Of a stretch of DNA of 64,000 nucleotides, positions 55,171 through 63,309 are shown one piece after another (position 1 is the stretch's first letter; the number at the start of each line of letters is the position of its first letter). The DNA lies in assembly GCF_025857195.1 (NCBI RefSeq), contig NZ_CP109793.1:45967-109966 (forward strand), given 5' to 3'. A program made the position numbers and the translations under genes. The notes under the pieces are model-generated. The model was not told the DNA's origin. It was given only the letters and a program-made list of their open reading frames with translations, and did not search any database. Source of the stretch: Leisingera thetidis. Lineage in GTDB: Bacteria; Pseudomonadota; Alphaproteobacteria; Rhodobacterales; Rhodobacteraceae.

Positions 55171-56689
55171 GTTACCCATAAGTGTCTGGCGGCGTTGCGA
55201 TACGGGCTCCTTCGACGAGGTCGGCGAGGCGGGAGAAGCCTCGCCATATGACGGTCGTCCCCGGTGGCGCGTCGGAAGCGCGGTCGAGATAGCCTCCGAG
55301 GCGCGCGACCGCTCTGACATAAAAATCAAGATTGCGCGGTTCTTGCCGCTTTCTGTCCGGGGTCGCGAGTTCGAGCATGCGGCGCTCAGCTTCGGTGAAG
55401 ACGGCAGCCGAAGATGCTTCAGGTGCCTCCCGGCACAGCATCGTCAGCCATGACACGCGCCAGGCCACGACGCAGCACAACGCGATGCAATTGGCCAGAC
55501 GATCAGCCGTGGCCAAGCGCAGCTCTTCGATCCGGCACCCGGTTTTAAGGGTCCGGAAAAAAGGTCTCGATCTTCCACCGCAGCGCGTACCACTCGAGCT
55601 TGTGTACAGCGTCCGCGTGGGTCGCCACCGGCAGGTTCGTGATCAGCTTCCAAATGACGGGCGCCCGGCCTTCCGGCGGGTCGAACTCCTCGGCGTGGAT
55701 GATCTGGAGGTCCTGATGCCGGTATTTCCGCTGTTTGCCGATCGGCGGCCGGACCGTCATTGTTGCGTACCGGACCGACAGCACAGCGCGATGATCCTTG
55801 CCCTGCGCGTCGCGGAACCGGACTTCGTGGGTTCCGCTCGACTGCACCTCCGCCATCACCTTGGCAATGGTTGTGCCGCCATCCTCCGCCAAGCGGTCGA
55901 CACAACTCCGGACGAGGAAATTCGTCCCGAGTTCTTCAGCCAGGCAGTAGAGCTCGTAGATGTCGCTTTCCCGGTCGCCGACATGCACACAGCGCTCGGG
56001 CGCGCCTGCCAGCTCAGTGGACAGGCGCAGATTGTCGAGCCAGCGCATGCTTTCCTTCTGCTCGATCGGTACCCGGGTCGGATTGATCTTGCGCTTGAGC
56101 GCGGCGGTCCCTTTGAACTTTGCGCGCGACCAGAACTTGGCGGCGGTCAACCCCAGCGGCAGCCCGTCAGACGTGATCGCCAGGCTGGCATGCATCAGAA
56201 GACCGCAGACCGCATGCTTCTGGTAGCGGCCTTCCTTCAACTTGCGTCCGGTCGACACTTTCGTGAACCCGATCTTCTCCGGAGCCGAGCGCTTGAAGGA
56301 GAATTCCGTAGTGTCCTGCAGGATCAGGATGGGACCGTCGGTCGCCTGGATGCGCAGGGCAGAGGCGGCGAAATGGCCCTCAAGGATCTTGTCTTCGCTG
56401 ACATTTCCATTGGAAAAGAAACGGTAAGCAGCCTTGGTATTCGACCAGTCCTGGAACGCCGTGGGCAGCGATTTCCCCGGCCGCTCCCCGAGAGCCTCGA
56501 GCATTGCCCCGAGCCGACGGTTCAGCCGGGCGTCACCCAAATCACACCCGGCGGTTTCCGTTTCCACCCACTTCTGCCCCATGCCCGCACCTCAATTATT
56601 CGGTGCCACATGACGAATCATGACCGGGGCTTCTCGGGCAAGACCAAGTCTTGTGGGTGAATCAATTCGCCACACGACTTGTGGGTAAC
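55171..56689 (-). mobile_element. IS4-family element
   Basis: About 1519 bp. The ends are imperfect inverted repeats: GTTACCCATAAGTGTCTGGC inward from 55171 and GTTACCCACAAGTCGTGTGG inward from 56689. The transposase stop lies inside the left repeat. The flanks (AAGCTTGCT, TTCAAGTCT) do not form a target duplication. The right flank is the interior of an AbiEii-type gene, so the element deleted or replaced that gene's 5' end. Confidence 0.8.
55172..56582 (-). pseudogene. IS4-family transposase, one frameshift
   Basis: The gene starts MGQKWVETETAGCDLGDARL (Tnp_DNA_bind region), with DDE-type blocks (LILQDTTEFSFKRS, CVHVGDRESDIYELYCLAEE) and the YREK-type block (HKLEWYALRWKIETFF). An A6 run at 55557-55562 shifts the frame. 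Corrected, it reads KIETFFRTLKTGCRIEELRL and continues to the stop at 55172, about 470 residues. The single homopolymer break may be a sequencing error. Confidence 0.88.
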
Positions 56690-57581
56690 TTCAAGTCTGC
56701 TCGTGCGCATACTTCCGTATGTCGCAAAAGAGGAGATATTTGCGCTTAAGGGCGGGACGGCTATCAACCTCTTCTATCGCGACCTGCCACGTCTCTCGGT
56801 CGATATCGACCTGACCTACCTACCCGTCAAAGATCGAACAGAGAGCCTCGCCGAGATCAATGACGCGATGGATCGGATTGCCGCCGCGATCGAGAGCGGC
56901 ATTTCCGGCGCCAAAGCTGAGCGCATTGCCGGCGGTGGCGGCGGCGCCACACGCGCGCTGGCACGCCTCGGCACGGCCGAGATCAAGATCGAGACCTCTC
57001 CCGTCACCCGCGGCGTCGTACACAAACCGGAGCAACGCCAAGTCTCCGCGGCTGTCGAGGATGAATTCGGGTACGCGGAAATGAACATCGTATCCTTTGA
57101 AGACTTGTTCAGCGGCAAGCTGCATGCCGCCGTCGATCGCCAGCACCCACGCGACCTATATGATGTGAAGCTGCTCTACGAGAACGAAGGATTAACGGAC
57201 GAGTTGTTCCGTACCTTCTTGATCTACGTCGCGAGTTCACCACGCCCGCCGCATGAACTGCTGAACCCGAACCTGATCGACCTCGACAAATCCTATGCTC
57301 GGGAATTCGAGGGCATGACGAAGGACGGAGTCGACCTTACTGAATTGATCGCAACGCGCGACCGCCTGATCGGGGATATCCAGTCCCGCCTGGAAGAGGA
57401 CGCTAAGAGGTTCCTGGGAACCCTGCATGAAGGCGATCCGGACTTCGAGGCGATCGGTCGGCCACAAGCCGCCGGGTTACCCGCCGTCAGATGGAAGCTG
57501 ATCAACGTGAAAAAGCTGAAAGCAGAGAACGCCGAAAAACACACCGCCCAAGGGAAAGAGCTAGAAAAGCTCCTTGGCTGA
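56690..57581 (+). pseudogene. AbiEii-type nucleotidyltransferase, 5' end lost to IS4
   Basis: The open frame enters from the IS4 end and reads SLLVRILPYVAKEEIFALKG, then the nucleotidyltransferase signature GGTAINLFYRDLPRLSVDID with the DID metal site, and SFEDLFSGKLHAAVDRQHPR, typical of AbiEii/AbiGii toxins. About 15-20 N-terminal residues and the normal start are missing; only a TTG inside the IS end (56679) could start it. AbiEii enzymes transfer nucleotides to RNA targets in toxin-antitoxin or abortive-infection systems. No AbiEi-like partner is visible. The next gene begins 14 bp later. Confidence 0.85.
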
Positions 57582-57594
57582 TGATGGGTGAGAG

Positions 57595-58434
57595 ATGACT
57601 GTTTTTGCAAACGATCCCGATTATGAAGAATGCTTGGTCACGTTTTTTGACGTCCTCGGCTTCCGGAACCTCCTGCACACGCGAAGCGGAGCAGAGATCA
57701 GGCACCTGCTTTCGATGTTTCGCCGGGCGTCCGAAGGGGATGCCACGCCGCCGACCCGCTCCGATGAGATGCGGATGACCAGCGAAGTCCATGCAGAGAT
57801 CGTGTCTGACGCAATCGTCAGAACCAGAACCATTGAAACTCAGTACCAGGCCAGCCCTTTGGTCTGGGAACTCATTGATCTGCTGCACATCCAGATCGAA
57901 TGCGTGGCGAATGGCATTTTGGTACGTGGCGCGATGACGATTGGCCCCATGCATCTCGGCATCGATTTTAGCGGGCCAGTGTTCGGGCCAGGCCTGGTTC
58001 AGGCCTATTTTATGGAAGAAGCCGAGGTCATCTTCCCGCGCATAGCCATCCATGAAGACGTGATCAGACGCCACCGGCAAGAAAGAGTTCTTTGGCGCGA
58101 GGGACATTCCTACGAGGATGAAGCGCGTCACCTGAACAACCTCCTGCGCCAAGACGAGTCAGGTCTTCACTACATTGACTATCTTCGCGCTAGTCTTGGC
58201 GAGATCGACGGCGAATACGCCGGCTGGGTCGCGTTTCTAGGTAAGCACAAGACGTTGGTGGAGAGCGGTCTCTCCGGAAGTCCGAACGCGACCGTGCGAC
58301 GCAAATATAGCTGGCTCAAGAACTACCACAACGCGGTCATCGACGAGAACATGGCAAACCTGGAGCCGGGCTTGATGATCGAGGATGGGGACACATGGGA
58401 AGATCTGTTCAAAGAGCTTAGGATCGAAGCCTGA
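57595..58434 (+). CDS. divergent class III nucleotide-cyclase-like protein
   Basis: A 279-residue protein (MTVFANDPDYEECLVTFFDV). The pattern FFDVLGFRNLL (D19), then VSDAIVR (D72) and ILVRGAMTIGPMH with FGPGLVQAYFMEEAE, resembles the two metal-binding aspartates and central strands of class III adenylate/guanylate-type cyclase domains. No signal or membrane segment. It follows the AbiEii-type gene by 14 bp and probably forms an operon with it. Stand-alone cyclases of this type occur in anti-phage signalling (Pycsar-like), but no effector with a cyclic-nucleotide domain is seen here. The assignment rests on motif reading alone. Confidence 0.6.
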   Translation: MTVFANDPDYEECLVTFFDVLGFRNLLHTRSGAEIRHLLSMFRRASEGDATPPTRSDEMRMTSEVHAEIVSDAIVRTRTIETQYQASPLVWELIDLLHIQIECVANGILVRGAMTIGPMHLGIDFSGPVFGPGLVQAYFMEEAEVIFPRIAIHEDVIRRHRQERVLWREGHSYEDEARHLNNLLRQDESGLHYIDYLRASLGEIDGEYAGWVAFLGKHKTLVESGLSGSPNATVRRKYSWLKNYHNAVIDENMANLEPGLMIEDGDTWEDLFKELRIEA

Positions 58435-58436
58435 GC

Positions 58437-58690
58437 TCTCAAAAGCTCCCGCGCGTGGCAGTTGGTCACCAGCGCCAGCGAAGCCCCAGCCATCCTTGCC
58501 CGTTCAGATGCGGGCGAGATCGGTCGACCATCGCTCGTTTGGCGCGGCGGCAACGAAGGGCACGGCCTGGATGCGGGGCCGCATGCCCACGGCGCGCTTG
58601 CGGACCTGCCAGCCTTTCAACTGAAAGATCCGCTGCGCCGTGTTCTTGTTGAAGCCCAGACGGCAGCGCCCGTGCTTCGGCTGACGTGAG
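58437..58690 (-). pseudogene. IS3-family transposase OrfB fragment
   Basis: The minus strand reads LGFNKNTAQRIFQLKGWQVR, PRIQAVPFVAAAPNERWSTD and LARI, then a TGA where Trp is expected, then WGFAGAGDQLPR out of frame (expected ..LALVTNCHTRELLG). This is the integrase-core entry of an IS3 OrfB. Start and catalytic end are missing. It abuts the cyclase-like gene. Confidence 0.7.
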
Positions 58691-58799
58691 CGATGGCTGC
58701 AAGCAATTGTTGCATCGGGAGGCGCATTTCAAAGCTCTCCCTCGTTTCGTTAGTTTCGACACTTTGAGACGCTAAAAGCCACGCCTGTTCAGAGCGCGG

Positions 58800-59921
58800 C
58801 TACCCCTGTGCTGCCAAAAAGTCAGACACCAGGTGCAGTCCCTTTTTCAGGACTTCCGGCCCATTGGCATAGCCGATGCGCACATAGCCCTCCATGCCCA
58901 GGGCCGAACCCGGCGTGAACATCACCCCGGTTTCCTTAAGCAGCGCCACGCAGAACTCCCGCGAAGTCATCGGCAGATCGTATTTAAGCAGCGCCGTGGT
59001 GCCGGATCGCGGCTTCACCCAGGAGATCCGCGGTTCCTGTTCCACCCACGCCTCCAGGATCGCCAGATTGCCGCGGGTGATCCGCTGGCTGCGTGCCAGC
59101 ACCGCCGCGCGGTTTTCCAGTGCCAGCGCGGCGAAATGATCGTCGATCATGCCCACCGAGATGGTGTCGTAATCGCGGTGAATGGCCACCGCCTCAATCA
59201 CCTCCCTCGGCCCGGCGATCCAGCCCAGCCGCAACCCGGCCAGCGAATATGCCTTCGACATACCGGCGGTGGAAATCCCCTTCTCATAGATATCCGCGAT
59301 CGAGGCGGTCATGCCGTCCCCGTCCTGATCGGTGCCGCGGTAAACCTCATCGCACAGGATCCAGGCGCCTGCTCCGCGGGCAATGGCGGCGATCTCCTCC
59401 AGCACCGCCCGGTCCATCAGCGCCCCGGTCGGGTTGTTGGGGTTGTTGATGGCAATCAGCTTCGTCCCCGGCGTCACCAGAACCTGCAGCTCGTCCAGAT
59501 CCGGCAAGAACCCGTTCTCCTCGCGCAAGCGCAGCTGATGCACATCCGCACCAATGCTGGCCGGGATCGAGTAATGCTGCTGATAGGTCGGCACCACCGC
59601 CACCACGCGGTCACCGCGCCCGACCAGCGCTTTATGCACCAGCATATTCGCCCCGATGGTGCCATGGGTGACGATCACATTTTCCGGGCTTTGCCCTTTA
59701 TACATAGCCGCAATGGCATTGCGCAGCCGGTCCGAGCCCTCGATCGCGCCATAGGTCATCTTCATCGCCAGAAGCTCTGACAGATCGGCAGAGTTTTTCC
59801 CGGCCAGCTGCAGCAGTTCCTCGATGGTCAGGCTTTCAACGCAAGTCTCGGCGAGATTCCAATCGCATTTGGTCTCCCACTCGTTCATCCAGATTTCGAC
59901 GCCAAAGGGTTCGATATGCAT
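58800..59921 (-). CDS. PLP-dependent aminotransferase (class I/II)
   Basis: A 373-residue fold-I aminotransferase. It has the PLP lysine K223 in AGMSKAYSLAGLRLGW, NNPNNPTGALMDRAV, the Asp-Tyr cofactor contact CDEVYRG and the C-terminal Arg in GYVRIGYANG. Length is normal. It lies 18 bp downstream of the ornithine-cyclodeaminase-family gene, so they form an operon. It would exchange an amino group between an amino acid and a keto acid. The amino acid is unknown. Confidence 0.9.
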   Translation of the reverse strand: MHIEPFGVEIWMNEWETKCDWNLAETCVESLTIEELLQLAGKNSADLSELLAMKMTYGAIEGSDRLRNAIAAMYKGQSPENVIVTHGTIGANMLVHKALVGRGDRVVAVVPTYQQHYSIPASIGADVHQLRLREENGFLPDLDELQVLVTPGTKLIAINNPNNPTGALMDRAVLEEIAAIARGAGAWILCDEVYRGTDQDGDGMTASIADIYEKGISTAGMSKAYSLAGLRLGWIAGPREVIEAVAIHRDYDTISVGMIDDHFAALALENRAAVLARSQRITRGNLAILEAWVEQEPRISWVKPRSGTTALLKYDLPMTSREFCVALLKETGVMFTPGSALGMEGYVRIGYANGPEVLKKGLHLVSDFLAAQG

Positions 59922-59939
59922 GGGGCTCTCTCCTTTTCC

Positions 59940-60893
59940 TCAGGCGGTTGCGGCGCGGTAGATGGCATTGGCGACGGCGATATCCTCCAGCCCCAACCCG
60001 ATGGAGCGGAAGAACACAGGCCGCCCGGCTTCAGGCCCTTCGCAGGTTCCGGCAGCAAGCCCCGCCAGATCACCCCGGAGCTGATCCACGCTCCAGCCAT
60101 GATCCCGCGCGGCCAGCACCATCTCCCCGGCACTTGCCGGCGTGGTCTCGCGGTAGTCGCAATAGACCTGCGCCGAGGCCAGGAAGCCAGGCGTAATCTC
60201 ATGCGCTTGCGCCACATTGGTACTGATCGAAGTGACCAGCGCCCCCGGCGCCACTGCCGCCGCATCCAGAACCGGCGTCCCTGACGAAGTGCACAGCATC
60301 ACCACATCCGCCTCCCGCGCAACCTCTTCGGCGCTGGCGGCAAAGGCAACCTCGGGACAGACCCCGCGCCAAGCGGCCTGCTTGTCCGCATCGGCGCCCA
60401 GGCCGGGCGAATAGACCCGCACCTCCTGCCAGTCGCGCAAGCCCTGCACATGCCGCCAATGCGCCTCCGCTACAGCTCCGGAACCGATAATGGCCACCCG
60501 CGCCGCGCCCTCGCCTGCCAGCAGATCCACCGCCAGCGCCGTAGTGGCCGCGGTGCGTTCGGTGGTCAAACGGCCGGAGTCGCACAGCATCAGCGGCTGG
60601 CCTGTCTCCATCGACATCAGCACGGTCCAGGCGGTGATCACCGGCCCGCCCTCGCGCGGCAGATAAGGCGACAGCTTGGCGCCAAAGGTGCCCGCCCCGG
60701 CCGCCGCCCCCAGATAGGTGATGAAATCCCCCTGCCCTTCCGGAAACAGCGTCAATGTCTGCGCAGGCTGCACCGCCTGACCGCGACCCAGGTCTGCAAA
60801 AAGCGCGCGCATTTCCTGCAGCACATCGACCTGCGGCAGCAGCTGCACTACCGCTTCGGCATCCAACACAATCGGGGTTTTCGTCATCGGCAA
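59940..60893 (-). CDS. ornithine cyclodeaminase / mu-crystallin family protein
   Basis: A 317-residue protein with an N-terminal dimer domain and a Rossmann domain (VAIIGSGAVAEAHWRHVQGL). The family segments SPYLPREGGPVITAWTVLMS, TTERTAATTALAVDLLA and a C-terminal SIGLGLEDIAVANAIYRA are present. Members act as ornithine cyclodeaminase, alanine dehydrogenase or ketimine (pyrroline-2-carboxylate) reductase; sequence alone does not decide. It is divergent from the LuxR-type regulator, with 110 bp between their starts. Confidence 0.88.
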   Translation of the reverse strand: MPMTKTPIVLDAEAVVQLLPQVDVLQEMRALFADLGRGQAVQPAQTLTLFPEGQGDFITYLGAAAGAGTFGAKLSPYLPREGGPVITAWTVLMSMETGQPLMLCDSGRLTTERTAATTALAVDLLAGEGAARVAIIGSGAVAEAHWRHVQGLRDWQEVRVYSPGLGADADKQAAWRGVCPEVAFAASAEEVAREADVVMLCTSSGTPVLDAAAVAPGALVTSISTNVAQAHEITPGFLASAQVYCDYRETTPASAGEMVLAARDHGWSVDQLRGDLAGLAAGTCEGPEAGRPVFFRSIGLGLEDIAVANAIYRAATA

Positions 60894-61003
60894 ATTCCTT
60901 CTTTGTCCGAAGGGTAGCGGCCCCCCTGCCCTGCCGCCATCATCCCCAAGGATGATGCATGCCTCCCCGCCGCGTGTTATGGCAGGCAGACCGGGAGGAG
61001 AAC

Positions 61004-61813
61004 GTGGAATTTCAAGGCACTGACATTGCGGCTGCGAACAGCGCGCTGGCCAGCGTCATCAGCGGCCAGCGCGGCGCGGCCGGGCTGATCGCCGCCGCCC
61101 GCCCGCTTCTGCCTTTCACCGCCGCCTTCTGCGTGGTGAACCGCCCTGGCCAGCGCCCGCACTACCTGGATGACAGCTGCCCTCAAGGTGCCGCCAAGGA
61201 CGCGGTGCAGCTCTATGCGAACAGCACCTACCTGCTGAACCCGGTCTATAACACGCTGCTCGATGGGCTGCAGCCGGGGCTCTACCGGATGGCGGACCTG
61301 GCACCCGACAATTGGAACCCGGCGCCAGAGACCCCGGACATTCTGGTCGAGGACGCCGAGGAAATCGGCTACCGCACCCCCGGCTGACCCGCGGAGCTAG
61401 TGGAACTCACCCTGCTGACAGAACTGCCCGGTGGAGCCATGGGCGAAGTCAGCTTTGCCCGTCCTGCGGCAGACGGCGGTTTTCCCGATGATCTGCTGGA
61501 CCGGCTGCGCCCCTTTCTGCCGCTGTTCGGGGCGGCTTTCGCCCGGCTCTGGTCCCGACAGGCCCCGGGCCTTAGCGCAGCCAAACCAGAGCGGACGCTG
61601 GAGGACTTTGCCCGCAACAGCCTCTCCCCGCGGGAGGCGGAGATCGTGCAGATGATCCTCAAGGGCCATTCCAGCCTGTCGATCAGCCTGACCCTCGGGA
61701 TTGCCCTGCCGACGGTCAAGTCGCACCGCAAGAACGCCTATGCCAAACTGGGCATCAGCACCCAGCAGCAGCTGTTCAATGCCTTCCTGCAATGGCAGAG
61801 CAAGGCGCGCTAG
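61004..61813 (+). pseudogene. LuxR-family regulator interrupted by TGA
   Basis: GGGAGGAG precedes a GTG at 61004 (VEFQGTDIAAANSALASVIS), chosen over the ATG at 60959. An in-frame TGA at 61385-61387 replaces the Trp expected in RTPGWPAELVELTLLTELPG. The same frame then continues to a complete C-terminal LuxR HTH (LSPREAEIVQMILKGHSSLS, IALPTVKSHRKNAYAKLGIS). Corrected length is about 269 residues. It is divergent from the OCD/aminotransferase operon, which it probably regulates. No autoinducer-domain signature is obvious. Confidence 0.85.
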
Positions 61814-62196
61814 CAGCAGTATTCTTCCCAAGTTCTGAGACACCAGCTTACACCGCGACGGCAATGACGATGATTTTGAGTGTTTTGCCTAACAGTCTTA
61901 CGCTACACGCGATCTCTTCAGGCCAGGCAAAATGGCAAAGGGCCCTCAGCGGGCAAGAATTCCAGTGAGTGCACTGACCCGCTAGCATGCCAATTGAGTG
62001 CAGTCTTTTCGGGCGCTGCCTCAAGCTTACGCCAAGGCCCCATTCGAAAGTGACTTCCCCTAACTTGAGAATGACAAGTCATGCATCCGCTTCCACATAG
62101 CATTGAGCCCAACTGGATTGCAGTTGATCGATAGCCTTGACCCCTATAGATCGAAATGTGACATTATTTGAGCTATAGAAGGGATCTCTATACCTC
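61814..62196. other. 383-bp intergenic stretch
   Basis: I see no gene, RNA or repeat here. Composition is mixed, and the last 60 bases before the Fic gene are AT-rich and probably hold its promoter. Confidence 0.5.
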
Positions 62197-63309
62197 ATGC
62201 CATGGAGTTGGAAAATGCCCGGGTGGCCAGGCTTTCGATATGATGCCTTGGCTCTCGAGCCACTGGAACGGCAATTTCTGCTGTCTTCCGGCGAGATTCT
62301 CGGAGCCGTGCATCACGTCAGCCGCTCTGAACGCGAGCAACTCCGCATCGAGCTACTCAGCGATGAGGCAATGCAAACCAGTGCCATCGAAGGTGAGATC
62401 CTGGACCGGCTCAGCGTTCAGTCTTCGCTGCGCCGCCATCTGGGGCTGGCGCCTGACAGCTATCCGGCAAAACCGCGGGAGCGAGGTGTCGCCGAGATGA
62501 TGGTGGACGTCTATTCCAGCTTTGCAGGCCCGCTTTCTCACGAAACACTGTATCGCTGGCACCATATGCTCCTGTCCCATGACCGCCGTCTTGAAGCCAT
62601 CGGCGGCTACAGGCGGCACGCGGAAGCAATGCAAATCGTCTCCGGCCGCCTTGACCGGCCGACAGTACACTTCGAAGCTCCGCCTTCGGGTCAGGTCCTG
62701 CGCGAGATGGAACGCTATGTTGGCTGGTTCAATACCACCGGGCCGGGTGCTCCTGAGCCGCTCCCTGCCCTGACCCGGGCCGGGCTGAGCCATCTTTACT
62801 TCGAGAGCATTCACCCCTTCGAAGACGGGAACGGCCGTTTGGGCCGCGCCCTTGCCGAAAAATCTTTGGCGCAGGACCTCGGTCAACCAAGCCTCATTGC
62901 CCTTGCCTTCACCATAGAAAGGGAAAGGAGAGCCTATTACGACCAGCTCGAAGTGCACCAAAAAACGCTTGATGTAACAACTTGGCTTGTCTGGTTCGCT
63001 GAGATTGTGCTGAAGGCTCAGCAGGTCACACTTGACCGGGTCGGTTTCCTCATCGGTAAGGCGCGCTTCTATGACAGGCACCGGGACCAATTGAACGAGC
63101 GGCAAGCCAAGGCAATTGCGCGGATGTTCAGGGAAGGCTCCGAAGGTTTCAAAGGCGGGCTGAGCGCTGAGAAGTACCTCAAGATCACCGGTACATCGCG
63201 GGCGACGGCAACCCGGGATCTGCAGGATCTCGTTGAAAAGGGCGCGCTCAGCCGAACCGGCGAACGCCGTTATACGCGATATTGGTTGAATCTGGACGAA
63301 GAGGCCTAA
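62197..63309 (+). CDS. Fic-family protein (AMP-transferase) with DUF4172 and HTH domains
   Basis: 370 residues. The N-terminus WSWKMPGWPGFRYDALAL is the DUF4172 pattern, supporting the ATG at 62197. The inhibitory alpha-helix motif T61-S-A-I-E65-G66 is of the [S/T]xxxE[G/N] class, N-terminal (class II). The Fic motif HPFEDGNGRLGR starts at H206, with the catalytic His and full phosphate-binding loop intact. The C-terminal region (SAEKYLKITGTSRATATRDL, QDLVEKGALSRTGERRYTRY) is a winged helix. It would transfer AMP to a target protein, self-restrained by E65. No partner gene is adjacent. Confidence 0.92.
   Translation: MPWSWKMPGWPGFRYDALALEPLERQFLLSSGEILGAVHHVSRSEREQLRIELLSDEAMQTSAIEGEILDRLSVQSSLRRHLGLAPDSYPAKPRERGVAEMMVDVYSSFAGPLSHETLYRWHHMLLSHDRRLEAIGGYRRHAEAMQIVSGRLDRPTVHFEAPPSGQVLREMERYVGWFNTTGPGAPEPLPALTRAGLSHLYFESIHPFEDGNGRLGRALAEKSLAQDLGQPSLIALAFTIERERRAYYDQLEVHQKTLDVTTWLVWFAEIVLKAQQVTLDRVGFLIGKARFYDRHRDQLNERQAKAIARMFREGSEGFKGGLSAEKYLKITGTSRATATRDLQDLVEKGALSRTGERRYTRYWLNLDEEA

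Noticed and set aside
55332..56660. 442-codon plus-strand open frame
   Set aside because: It is antisense to the IS4 transposase; no start signal or family.
56679..56690. TTG within the IS4 end as the true start of the AbiEii-type gene
   Set aside because: It lies in the insertion sequence terminus, and the family's N-terminal residues are missing, so it is an accidental start.
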